Source: JBBRLG01 sp038231495 (lineage in GTDB: Bacteria; Planctomycetota; Planctomycetia; Gemmatales; Gemmataceae). Taken from it: DNA of 13,693 bases. The stretch is taken from assembly GCA_038231495.1 (NCBI GenBank), contig JBBRLG010000142.1:1-13693 (forward strand), in the 5' to 3' direction. The stretch's first letter is position 1, and every line of letters begins with the position of its first letter. The notes below the pieces were generated by a model. The model searched no databases. It was given only the letters and a program-made list of their open reading frames with translations, and had not been told where the DNA came from. Below, piece by piece: positions 5,391-12,406 of this stretch. The position numbers were made by a program, and so were the translations under genes.

Positions 5391-7154
5391 TCAATCGACG
5401 AACAGCTTCGGCGGCACCGGTGCCTGGGCCGTCGCCGGCGGCGTGACGTTGAGCACCTTCGCCAAAATTGGCACGGCGGCCAGCGGCGTTACGGCCTCGG
5501 TGCGTACGCCGGGGCGAATGCCGGGGCCGTAAACCATGAGCGGCACATGGCTGTCGTAGCCGTGCGGCGTGCCGTGGCCGGTGCCGGTCTTGTACTTCTC
5601 CGTCGTCACCCACCAGTAGGGTTGCAGCACGAAGGTCACGTCGCCGCTGCGCGCCGGATGGAACGAACGGACCACTTTTTGACCGATTTCGTCCGCTGCC
5701 GGAATAACACCCTTTTCGAGGTTGGAATAGGTGTAAGCCGTCAAGATGCCCGGATACTTCTTGAGCCAGTCGGCCAGTGCCGTTTGAATCGCCTCCGGCT
5801 TGAGGCCGATTTCCTTCACCCACTGCGGGTTGAGGTAATACGCATTATCCAACGACCGGCCAATGCAAACGACCTTCGGGTCCGCCGGCTTGACAAACGT
5901 TTCGTGCAGGAACGCCTCGGCCTCCTTCTTCAACTTGTCAAGGTCGAGCCGTTGTACGTCGGGCAACGGCAACGACGGATCTGCTTTCTTGCGCGCGGCG
6001 GTCACTTCCGGCAACGGGCAAACGCCGTGATCCGCCGACAGCACCAGGACGTATTGGTCCTTGCCCACCGTCTTGTCGAGGTACTCGAGCAGCTCCTTGA
6101 GCAGCCGGTCGGTGCGGAGCGTCACGTCGAGGACTTCCGGCGAATCCGGCCCCCAGGTGTGGCCGATGTAGTCGTTGCAGGAGAAACTGAGGAGCAACAG
6201 GTCCGGCGTTGCGCGCGTGCCGAGTTTTTCCTTTTCGATCGCCGTTTTCGCGAAGGCCAGCAGGAGGTCATTGCCATACGGCGAGTTCGTCAGGGAGTCG
6301 TAATAACGACGGCCCGGCGCGTCCAGACCGCCGTTCATCTTGTGCGGGAAGGCCGTCCCTTGTTTGACACCCGCGCCCGCCCACTTGGGATCGTTCGGCC
6401 AGAAATACTTGTTGTCCACGTCATCCCGCAAAGCCGTCCAGTCCTTGTCGAACCACGCGTCCGCCGGCTTTGCTCGATTGAACTCCTTGACCCAGGGGGC
6501 CAGGCTGTCGCGGTAGTAATCGGAGGTGGCGAACGTGCCGGTGGTGGGGTCGAGCCAGTACACGCCGTCGGCGCTTTTGCCGGCCAGCAACACCGCCGAA
6601 CGGTCTTTGAGCGACAGCGACAAGACGCGCGGTTTAACCGACTCCTTGTCGCGCACGGACCTGTACGCCTCCGCCAGCGTCGGCGCTTCCAGGTTTTCCG
6701 GCGACCCGAAACCGATCTCCTCCTCCTTCTTGGTCAGCTTCTCAACCGGCGGCACGCGGTGGCGCTCCGGGCTGCTCGCACAGTAAACCAGGCCCAACGT
6801 GTCGCGGCGATACCATTCGTTGTTGATGATGCCGTGGCGGCTGGGTAGGCAACCGGTGCCGAGCGTCGCGTGGCCCGCGCCGGTCACGGTGGTGCCGTAG
6901 GGATAGTGGCAGTTTGCGTACCACGCCCCTTCCGTCTTGAGGCGGTGAAAGCCGCCGTCGGCCGCGAACAGTGGATCCCAGCGCGTCAGGTAGTCGCCGC
7001 GGAATTGATCGAAAACGACGAGTACCGCCAGGCGCACCGGGGCCGGTTTGGCAGGGGCGTCGTCCGCGGTCGCCGGCGTCGGTAGGAACGCAACCCCGGA
7101 CAACAGGGCCGTCAGGAACAACAGGGTGATGGCAAGCGTGTGCCGGCGAGTCAT
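5391..7154 (-). CDS. Secreted PafA-like alkaline phosphatase family protein
   Basis: 587 residues, exported: signal peptide with hydrophobic core at about 7-24 and likely cleavage after ATA at 30. The alkaline-phosphatase-superfamily metal centre is complete: D49 (VVFDQFRGD), nucleophile T91 (TVTGAGHA), D328 and H332 (CNDYIGH), D375-H376 (SADHG) and H531 (TPHGYDSHVP). N112 and the SLKDR motif (K183, R185) fit the phosphate-binding Asn, Lys and Arg of PafA-type phosphomonoesterases, so phosphate-ester hydrolysis outside the cytoplasm, with two zinc ions, is the likely role. A phosphodiesterase is the alternative; the K-x-R signature favours monoesterase. GGAG lies eight bases before the ATG. 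The gene lies downstream of an ABC transporter; originally only about 27 bp seem to have separated them (see the inserted element at 7199-7342). Confidence 0.9.
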   Translation of the reverse strand: MTRRHTLAITLLFLTALLSGVAFLPTPATADDAPAKPAPVRLAVLVVFDQFRGDYLTRWDPLFAADGGFHRLKTEGAWYANCHYPYGTTVTGAGHATLGTGCLPSRHGIINNEWYRRDTLGLVYCASSPERHRVPPVEKLTKKEEEIGFGSPENLEAPTLAEAYRSVRDKESVKPRVLSLSLKDRSAVLLAGKSADGVYWLDPTTGTFATSDYYRDSLAPWVKEFNRAKPADAWFDKDWTALRDDVDNKYFWPNDPKWAGAGVKQGTAFPHKMNGGLDAPGRRYYDSLTNSPYGNDLLLAFAKTAIEKEKLGTRATPDLLLLSFSCNDYIGHTWGPDSPEVLDVTLRTDRLLKELLEYLDKTVGKDQYVLVLSADHGVCPLPEVTAARKKADPSLPLPDVQRLDLDKLKKEAEAFLHETFVKPADPKVVCIGRSLDNAYYLNPQWVKEIGLKPEAIQTALADWLKKYPGILTAYTYSNLEKGVIPAADEIGQKVVRSFHPARSGDVTFVLQPYWWVTTEKYKTGTGHGTPHGYDSHVPLMVYGPGIRPGVRTEAVTPLAAVPILAKVLNVTPPATAQAPVPPKLFVD

Positions 7155-7186
7155 GGTGCAGGCTCCGGTCGATGGGGGATTTCAGG

Positions 7187-7198
7187 AACGCGGGACGT
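7187..7198. repeat. Left copy of a 12-bp direct repeat (target-site duplication)
   Basis: AACGCGGGACGT here is repeated exactly at 7343-7354, and the two copies directly bracket an element with terminal inverted repeats. The identity ends exactly at the element's boundaries (the neighbouring bases differ), as expected of a target-site duplication. Confidence 0.7.
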
Positions 7199-7342
7199 AA
7201 CCGTTCACTCCCCCCTTACGAAGGAGGGTAACCGTTTACTCCCCCCCTTACGAAGGGGGGGCAGGGGGGGTTAAGAACAATTGTAGTACTCCGTCATAGC
7301 CACCCCCCCTACCCCCCTTCGTAAGGGGGGGAGTAAACGGTT
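7199..7342. mobile_element. MITE-like element with long terminal inverted repeats
   Basis: A 144-bp non-coding element. Its left end AACCGTTCACTCCCCCC and right end GGGGGGAGTAAACGGTT are inverted repeats with one mismatch. The left end is tandemly duplicated: a second copy at 7229-7270 is nearly a full reverse complement of 7303-7343 (about 41 bp, one substitution plus one base of homopolymer length), around a 32-base AT-richer core. Each arm is itself palindromic (C-run TTACGAA G-run). It is bracketed by the 12-bp direct repeat. No transposase is encoded, so it would move in trans. A 10-13 bp duplication is known for IS4-type elements, but the parent family is not identified. In RNA it would fold into a very stable hairpin between the ATPase and phosphatase genes and could reduce read-through. 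Confidence 0.7.
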
Positions 7343-8672
7343 AACGCGGGACGTCTTCGTCCAGGGTGATTTTCTCGGTGCCTTCGTCGTAATCAAACAG
7401 GTTGCCGTAGCGGCCCCAGGCGATGAACGTCTTGAACATGCGCTCGTAGTTCTCGAGCGGCATGTTCATGACCATCAGTTCCATGACGAAATCGCCATCG
7501 ACCTGGTGCCGGGTCTCCCGGTGCAGGGCTTCCGTCAAATCCCGGTAGAGCCGCAAACGCAGCAGGTGGCTGCGCCAGATTTTTTGCCGATCCTCGCTCG
7601 TCGCTTTCAGAATGAGCTGGCCGTCGGGGTCGAGGACGACCATGCGCTTGGGCGTGTCCACCAGGTCGAGCATTTCGGCGGCCCGCACCACCATGATGAC
7701 CTGGCCGAATTCGCGGTTGGTGTCGGCGGCGATACGGTAAACGTCTTCCTTGCCGCCGCGGGCGTCGAGGTATTCGAGCAAACCCATCACTTCGCTCGGC
7801 AGCACGTCGGGCAGCGGCTCGTAGCTGCGCGCCGCTTGGTCCGCGGCCGGCGGCGGCGGGTCGGGCATCTCGTTGCGTGTGATGATGTCGTGCAGATAAT
7901 CGACCAGTCCCATGAGTTGTTGCGAGCGGTAGTCGCGCGGCCGCGGCAACGTGTTGCTCACGACCGTGCGCACGCGGCCGGGGTTGGCCCCCAGGATGAC
8001 GATGCGGTCGGCCATGTACGCCACTTCTTTAATGTCGTGGCTGACCAGCATGATCGAGGACAGGTTGCGCTCCTTGGTCTGCCAAATGTCGAGAACCTCG
8101 GCACGCAAACTTTCGGCGGTCAGGGCGTCCACCTGGCTGAACGGCTCGTCCATGAGGAGGATTTCCGGATCGACCGACAGGGCGCGGGCCATGCCGATGC
8201 GTTGCTTCATGCCGCCGGACAACTCGCGCGGGTAGGCGTCTTCAAAGCCGCTCAGGCCAACCATGCGCACGACGCGCTCCGTCTTTTCAACGACTTCCTC
8301 GCGCGTTCGACCACGGGCTTTCAGCACCGCACGCACGTTTTCCGAAACCGTCATCCACGGATAGAGGGCGAAACTCTGAAAGACGAAGGCAATGCCGGGA
8401 TTCAGGCCGTGCAGCGGTTGGTTGTGGTACAGGACGTTACCCTTGGTCGGCTCGATCAACCCCGCCAGGATGCGGAGGATCGTCGATTTGCCGCAACCGG
8501 AGGGGCCGAGCAGCGCGATGACCTCGTTGGGCTGAACCGTCAGGTTGATGTCTTCCAGCACGCGCAACGGTTTGCCGTTGGGCAACAGGAACTCGTGCCA
8601 AACCTTGCTCAACTCGCCGAGCGCCTTGGCCGGCGAGGAAGTGTCCAAAGGGTGGGGAGAGAGGGTCGGCAT
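7341..8672 (-). CDS. NitT/TauT-type ABC transporter ATPase with C-terminal AAA-associated domain
   Basis: 443 residues. The N-terminal ABC domain (about 15-265) is complete: Walker A GPSGCGKST (56-64), Q-loop Q99 in FVFQSF, signature LSGGMKQR (151-158), Walker B ILLMDEP with E176, and switch H212 in VSHD. It most resembles the nitrate/sulfonate/taurine class. After a Pro-rich spacer (about 270-280), residues 288-425 match the 'AAA-associated' C-terminal domain (PF09821), of unknown function and possibly regulatory. The gene starts four bases after the permease stop; AGGTGA spanning the permease stop codon serves as ribosome binding site, so the two are translationally coupled. The stop TAA is made partly from the inserted element: T from the target repeat, AA from the element. 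Without the insertion the frame would read one more residue, Ser, then TGA. Confidence 0.92.
   Translation of the reverse strand: MPTLSPHPLDTSSPAKALGELSKVWHEFLLPNGKPLRVLEDINLTVQPNEVIALLGPSGCGKSTILRILAGLIEPTKGNVLYHNQPLHGLNPGIAFVFQSFALYPWMTVSENVRAVLKARGRTREEVVEKTERVVRMVGLSGFEDAYPRELSGGMKQRIGMARALSVDPEILLMDEPFSQVDALTAESLRAEVLDIWQTKERNLSSIMLVSHDIKEVAYMADRIVILGANPGRVRTVVSNTLPRPRDYRSQQLMGLVDYLHDIITRNEMPDPPPPAADQAARSYEPLPDVLPSEVMGLLEYLDARGGKEDVYRIAADTNREFGQVIMVVRAAEMLDLVDTPKRMVVLDPDGQLILKATSEDRQKIWRSHLLRLRLYRDLTEALHRETRHQVDGDFVMELMVMNMPLENYERMFKTFIAWGRYGNLFDYDEGTEKITLDEDVPR
7343..7354. repeat. Right copy of a 12-bp direct repeat (target-site duplication)
   Basis: Exact copy of AACGCGGGACGT at 7187-7198. 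This copy lies in the last codons of the ATPase gene (Asp-Val-Pro-Arg and the first base of the stop), so it is probably the original target sequence and the other copy the duplicate. Confidence 0.7.
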
Positions 8673-8676
8673 GACT

Positions 8677-10425
8677 TCACCTGTTCACGGAAAAGCGCGT
8701 GTCCGCGATCTGATACAGCTTGCGCCACACCAGCCGGTTGAAAACGACCACCATCGTGGACATGACCAGCGACGCCGCGGTGAGGACGGCCAGGTTGGAG
8801 GCCGTCGTCATCTGGTTGATCTTGGCACCCAGGCCGTCGGCGACCAGTTCTTGTTTGTCGAGGCTGATATATTCCGCGACGATGCTGATGTTCCAGGCGC
8901 CGCCGGTCGCCGTGATCCAGCCGGTGACGAGGTACGGGAAAATCGCCGGCACGTACAGCACCCAGAACCGTTGCCAGCCGCTAATGTTGTAACTCCGCGC
9001 CGCCTCCTTGAGGTCGGCCGGGATTGCCATGGCCCCGGCGATGACGTTGAACAGGATGTACCACTGCGTGCCGAGCAGCATGAGCGCGATGCTGCCCCAG
9101 TTCAGGTTGATATTCAGACCCAGGACGATCAACGGGAACAGCATCGGCACCGGGAACGAGGCGACCACCTGCACCACCGGCTGAAGGATGCGCGACAGGC
9201 GCGGCGACAGCCCGATGGCCAACCCGGCGGGCACCGCCCAGAGCGTGGCCAGCACCGTCGCCACCAGCACCCGGCCCAGCGTCAGCACGCCGAGGCCGCA
9301 CAACTCCAGCCACTCGGCACCGCTTACTTCCAGGATCAGCACGATCAGAAACCAGCCGCCCCCGACCAGGCCCGCCATGAGCACGGCGAACGGGATGAGC
9401 GACAGGTAGCCGACCCACCGGGGCACGGCGCGCGTCGGCGTGCCCGCGGGAGCGCTGGCTTTCGCCGCCACTCCCTGGAACCGGCGGGCAACGCGCTGGC
9501 CCATCTCGCCCAGCCAGTGGAGCAGCCGCGAGCGGTGCAGTACGTCGAGAAACCAGGAGTGCATCGCCTCCTGGGCGCCCCCTTCTTCGACGCGGAATTT
9601 CTGTGCCCAGACGATGATCGGCCGCCAGACGAGCTGGTCCAGCACGATAATCATCAGACTCATGGCGACGATGGCATAGCACATCGCCGCCCAATCCTTG
9701 TCGTCCTTCGCCTGACTCATGTAGGAGCCGATGCCTGCCAGGCGAAACGGGTGATCTTTCAAATCGAACGACTCGCAAACGGTCAAGAAGAACCAGCCGC
9801 CGGCCATGCTCATCATGCTGTTCCAAACCAGGCCCATCCCCGCATACGGCAGCTCGACCCAGCGAAAGCGCTGCCACCAACTCATGCGGTAAACGGTCGC
9901 AACTTCGCGCATGTCCAACGGCACCGAGCGCACCGACTGGTAGAAACTGAACGTCATGTTCCACGCCTGCCCGGTGAAGATCATCAGGATGCAGGCGAGT
10001 TCGACGCCGATGTTGCTGTTCGGAAACAGGGTGGCCAGGCCGAGAAGCAGTCCGGGCATGAACGACAGCACCGGCAGGCTTTGGAGGATGTCCAACAGCG
10101 GAATCAATACCTTCTGGGCGACGAGGTCCTTGGCCGCCCAGTAGCCGTAAACCAGCGTGAAGCCGAGCGAGATGAGGTAGGCGAAGATGCCGCGCGCGAG
10201 GGAGTAAAAGGTGCATTTCACCAGGGAAGGAATTCCCAGGTCGAGCGGCGGCGGCTGGGACATCGGTTCGTGATAGGAGGCGGCCGACTGCATCAGGCTG
10301 AAGACGCCGAAAATGAAGCCTCCGACGCCGACCAGCAAGAGCAGGTCCAGCCAGCGAATCTTGCGGGAGCGGTCGAGGATGGCGGTGGCTTCGCCCCAGA
10401 CCCGTTTGAGCAGATGGTTCTCCAC
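8677..10425 (-). CDS. Double-length ABC transporter permease (two fused membrane domains)
   Basis: 582 residues from the chosen start, an inner-membrane protein with about 12 hydrophobic segments in two halves. Each half carries a BPD_transp_1-type EAA loop: REVATVYRMSWWQRF (173-187) and KEAARSYNISGWQRF (473-487). The halves also end alike (DQLVWRPI at about 263, NRLVWRKL at about 563), showing an internal duplication; a charged linker runs from about 276 to 335. This two-in-one permease plus an ATPase with the AAA-associated domain is a known pairing, usually labelled nitrate/sulfonate/bicarbonate transport, but the substrate cannot be read here. No substrate-binding protein gene is present in the window. 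The start is the GTG at 10425, after a G-rich run; the frame is open upstream to an ATG at 10554, but that would translate the 40-bp palindrome and is rejected. Stop to ATPase start is four bases. Confidence 0.88.
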   Translation of the reverse strand: MENHLLKRVWGEATAILDRSRKIRWLDLLLLVGVGGFIFGVFSLMQSAASYHEPMSQPPPLDLGIPSLVKCTFYSLARGIFAYLISLGFTLVYGYWAAKDLVAQKVLIPLLDILQSLPVLSFMPGLLLGLATLFPNSNIGVELACILMIFTGQAWNMTFSFYQSVRSVPLDMREVATVYRMSWWQRFRWVELPYAGMGLVWNSMMSMAGGWFFLTVCESFDLKDHPFRLAGIGSYMSQAKDDKDWAAMCYAIVAMSLMIIVLDQLVWRPIIVWAQKFRVEEGGAQEAMHSWFLDVLHRSRLLHWLGEMGQRVARRFQGVAAKASAPAGTPTRAVPRWVGYLSLIPFAVLMAGLVGGGWFLIVLILEVSGAEWLELCGLGVLTLGRVLVATVLATLWAVPAGLAIGLSPRLSRILQPVVQVVASFPVPMLFPLIVLGLNINLNWGSIALMLLGTQWYILFNVIAGAMAIPADLKEAARSYNISGWQRFWVLYVPAIFPYLVTGWITATGGAWNISIVAEYISLDKQELVADGLGAKINQMTTASNLAVLTAASLVMSTMVVVFNRLVWRKLYQIADTRFSVNR

Positions 10426-10496
10426 GACGCCCCCCCGCGGAACAGATTCGCCGGAAGGTGATGATACTCGCGCTGGTGCGCCGTGTACACCGCGGA

Positions 10497-10536
10497 ATTG
10501 CCGCTTGCGGCTTTGCGCAAAGCCGCAAGCGGCAAT
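10497..10536. repeat. Perfect 40-bp palindrome
   Basis: Bases 10497-10516 are exactly the reverse complement of 10517-10536, with no spacer. It contains GCCGCTTGCGGCT, also found at 2252-2264, so it looks like an extended REP-type repeat. It lies in the 5' region of the permease gene, 72 bases upstream of the chosen GTG, and may form a cruciform in DNA or a hairpin in RNA. Confidence 0.8.
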
Positions 10537-10539
10537 ACA

Positions 10540-10581
10540 AAACGACGCGACCACCGGCTTCCGCCTGCGGTCGCGTCGTTT
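10540..10581 (-). terminator. Terminator-like hairpin after the CxxC protein gene
   Basis: AAACGACGCGACC (10540-10552) pairs perfectly with GGTCGCGTCGTTT (10569-10581) around a 16-base loop. It begins 26 bases past the stop of the minus-strand gene ending at 10608. On the minus strand the stem is followed by TTTTGTATT, a modest T-rich tract, so it may be an intrinsic terminator. It would also separate that gene from the ABC operon downstream. Confidence 0.55.
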
Positions 10582-10607
10582 GCTAACTCAAATGCTCGGT
10601 CGGAACG

Positions 10608-11177
10608 TTACTTGCTCGGCACGATCTTGGAGACGTCGCCGACGATCTTCTCGATGTCGCCGTCCTTCAACTCGCCCTTCTTGAAGGCGTAGTTCGCCTT
10701 GACGACGTGTTCGGTGTAGAGGACGACCGTCACGTCAGCGTCCTTGTTGATCTCGTAACCCTTCGGGCCGGCCGGGTTGTCGATCGACAGGACACAGGAC
10801 TTGATGCCTTCCTTCTTGGCCGCGTCCTTCAGCTGGGTCTCGAAGTCTTTGGACTCTTCGTGCAGGAAGACGACGAAGCTGCCCATATCGTTCTTGGCGT
10901 TCTTGTTGGTCGCTTCATCGACCTTCTTGATGAGCTTCGCCACGGCCGGGGTCATGTCGCGGGCGAAAATCATGGCGACCGGGTTGTTGCCGTTCTTGCA
11001 ATACAGGCAGACCTTTTCGCCGGCGCTGTCGCCGGTAACGTTCAACGGGTGGAACGCGCCGGGAACCTTCTGATCGACTTGCGGGCCGGATTTCACGCCG
11101 TTGTCGGCGGCGATGACGCTGCCGACGAGAAGGAACAGGCCGAGGCTCAGACCGGCGAGAATTTTCGAGATCTTCAT
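10608..11177 (-). CDS. Secreted small protein with a CxxC motif, possibly thioredoxin-fold
   Basis: 189 residues with a clear signal peptide (MKISKILAG, hydrophobic core to about 22, cleavage near VIAA-D at 24). The mature part contains C57-LY-C60 in GEKVCLYCKNGNNPVAMIFAR, then a helix-rich segment (MTPAVAKLIKKVDEATNK) and a strand-like FVVFLHEE, followed by PAGPKGYEINKDADVTVVLYTEHVVKANYAF. This order recalls thioredoxin-like folds and a family of exported planctomycete proteins I recognise only as hypothetical; a redox role is inference from the Cys pair. The ATG at 11177 was chosen because AAGGAG lies nine bases upstream and the signal peptide starts there; the frame is open to 11444 but without coding character. 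It lies 137 bp downstream of the helical secreted protein gene, with terminator-like hairpins between. Confidence 0.8.
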   Translation of the reverse strand: MKISKILAGLSLGLFLLVGSVIAADNGVKSGPQVDQKVPGAFHPLNVTGDSAGEKVCLYCKNGNNPVAMIFARDMTPAVAKLIKKVDEATNKNAKNDMGSFVVFLHEESKDFETQLKDAAKKEGIKSCVLSIDNPAGPKGYEINKDADVTVVLYTEHVVKANYAFKKGELKDGDIEKIVGDVSKIVPSK

Positions 11178-11224
11178 GCGTGCGAACTCCTTGTGGAAAC
11201 AAAGACGGGCGAGAAACGAGCAAA

Positions 11225-11246
11225 GGTTGGCCCGACGGGACCAACC
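11225..11246 (-). terminator. Second hairpin of a tandem pair in the 11178-11314 intergenic region
   Basis: GGTTGGCCC (11225-11233) pairs with GGG-A-CCAACC (11237-11246), leaving A11240 bulged and a three-base loop. On the minus strand it is followed by TTTGC. It may be a back-up terminator for the upstream gene or a leader structure for the CxxC protein gene, whose start is 47 bases further on. Confidence 0.4.
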
Positions 11247-11265
11247 TGCCACGACAAAACAACCT

Positions 11266-11294
11266 CGCCCCGGCACGGCAACCGTGTCGGGGCG
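11266..11294 (-). terminator. Intrinsic terminator-like hairpin after the helical secreted protein gene
   Basis: A 13-pair GC-rich stem (11266-11278 with 11282-11294, one G-T pair) with a CAA loop lies 20 bases after the stop of the gene ending at 11315. On the minus strand the stem is followed by AGGTTGTTTTG, a weak T-tract, which fits a rho-independent terminator. Confidence 0.6.
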
Positions 11295-11314
11295 AAAGTT
11301 GAGGTCGGCGACAC

Positions 11315-12406
11315 TCAATCCTTGACGCTGCGGATGTTGATTTCCTTCAGATAAATCTCGACCGCGTCTTTGTATTTCGGGTCGAGGGTGCGGGTCAACT
11401 CCAGCATGGCCTTGGCGCGATCCTTTTCGGGAAGGTTGCCCCAAACTTCGGCGATCTGCTTGACGACCTTGGGATCGATGATGCCCTTGCCTTGGCCGGA
11501 CGGCAGTGCGGTCTCGCTGGCGGGGCTACTGGGCGTGTTGCCGCTGGCCGGGCCGTTGCCGGGCTTCTGGCCGCCGCCGGGGCAGTTGCCGCCGTTGCAC
11601 TGGCCGGCCTTCTGGTTTTCCTTTTCCTTGATCATTTCGTCCAGGCGGACCAGGACTTCCTTCTGGATTTTCTGGGTGGCCTTACCGCCGCGGTTCAGTT
11701 CCAGGCGGCGCTGGATGTTGTCCATCTTGCGGGCGATCCAACCGAGGTCCTTGTCCTGCCAGGTAACCATGTCGAACGCCATCAGCACGGAAACCATCTT
11801 GTAGCGTTCCGGCGAATCGGTCACGTCGTCGAGCAGACGGGCGATCGAGTCGGTGGCTTCGGGGCGGAGCATGAGGGCGTGTTCGGCGACGGCCTTGTGG
11901 AAGAAGTAGGTGGCCGGATCGACGACCTGCTCGGGCTTGACCAGGCGGAGCGTTTCGAGGGTTTCCTCGTAAACGCGGCGGTTGGACAGCGCCTTGGCGT
12001 AGGCCAGGGCCAGATTGGCGCGGAAGAATTGGGGGTTCTTTTTGTCGAGGATAAGCTCCGGCGTGATGACCGGGGCCGGGGCGTTGGCGTCGCGGGCTTC
12101 TTCCAGCAGTGCGGCGACTTTGGGGTCTCCCAGCGCGAAGGTGCCGGACACTTTGTCGAGGACGGAGCGGTCCGTGGCCCAGACGGCCGCGAACGCCTTC
12201 ATCGTGGCCTCGTCGGTCTTGCCGACGCTCTTGAGCCACTCCTGCGCTTGCGTCTTGACGGCGTCCGCCTCCGGAGTACGCAGCGTCCCAAAGGAAGCGA
12301 CTTCCCGGGGCGACTTCTTGGGGGTATCCGCCGCGAACAGCGAACCGCCGCAGAGGACGAGGGCCGACAGGGCCGCCGCCGGTATCCGCCTGGTCCACAC
12401 AGTCAT
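11315..12406 (-). CDS. Secreted alpha-helical protein of unknown function
   Basis: 363 residues. The signal peptide is clear (MTVWTRRIPAAALSALVLCG, cleavage near LFA-AD at 25). Residues about 40-265 are almost entirely helical, with TPR-like spacing in the region NLALAYAKALSNRRVYEETL and VVDPATYFFHKAVAEHALML, but no repeat is regular enough to name. A Gly/Pro/Ser/Asn linker with two cysteines (about 266-308) leads to a C-terminal helical segment (IAEVWGNLPEKDRAKAMLEL, then LDPKYKDAVEIYLKEI); a similar ending recurs in other planctomycete proteins as I recall it. No catalytic motif is visible. The ATG at 12406 has AGGAG seven bases upstream; an ATG at 12466 is open but would place the signal sequence internally. 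A scaffold or envelope role is a guess. Confidence 0.78.
   Translation of the reverse strand: MTVWTRRIPAAALSALVLCGGSLFAADTPKKSPREVASFGTLRTPEADAVKTQAQEWLKSVGKTDEATMKAFAAVWATDRSVLDKVSGTFALGDPKVAALLEEARDANAPAPVITPELILDKKNPQFFRANLALAYAKALSNRRVYEETLETLRLVKPEQVVDPATYFFHKAVAEHALMLRPEATDSIARLLDDVTDSPERYKMVSVLMAFDMVTWQDKDLGWIARKMDNIQRRLELNRGGKATQKIQKEVLVRLDEMIKEKENQKAGQCNGGNCPGGGQKPGNGPASGNTPSSPASETALPSGQGKGIIDPKVVKQIAEVWGNLPEKDRAKAMLELTRTLDPKYKDAVEIYLKEINIRSVKD

Noticed and set aside
5244..6848. Plus-strand open frame of 534 codons
   Set aside because: It is antisense to the phosphatase gene, whose motifs are unambiguous; the composition is Arg/Val-rich shadow sequence.
7198..7343. C/G-run repeats considered as a CRISPR or simple tandem array
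   Set aside because: There are only two direct copies and one inverted copy, with no regular spacers; the inverted ends and flanking 12-bp duplication fit a MITE better.
8545..10461. Plus-strand open frame of 638 codons
   Set aside because: It is antisense to the ABC permease; very rich in His/Gln/Arg/Asp and without any recognisable motif.
8981..10540. Minus-strand open frame of 519 codons in another frame of the permease
   Set aside because: It overlaps the permease almost entirely; Arg/Pro-rich with no membrane segments, while the accepted frame has paired EAA loops.
10426..10554. N-terminal extension of the permease to an ATG at 10554
   Set aside because: It would translate the 40-bp palindrome and adds 43 polar residues with no similarity; the GTG at 10425 directly precedes conserved-looking sequence.
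11178..11444. N-terminal extension of the CxxC protein
   Set aside because: It would run through two hairpins and overlap the upstream gene; the ATG at 11177 has AAGGAG and begins a signal peptide.
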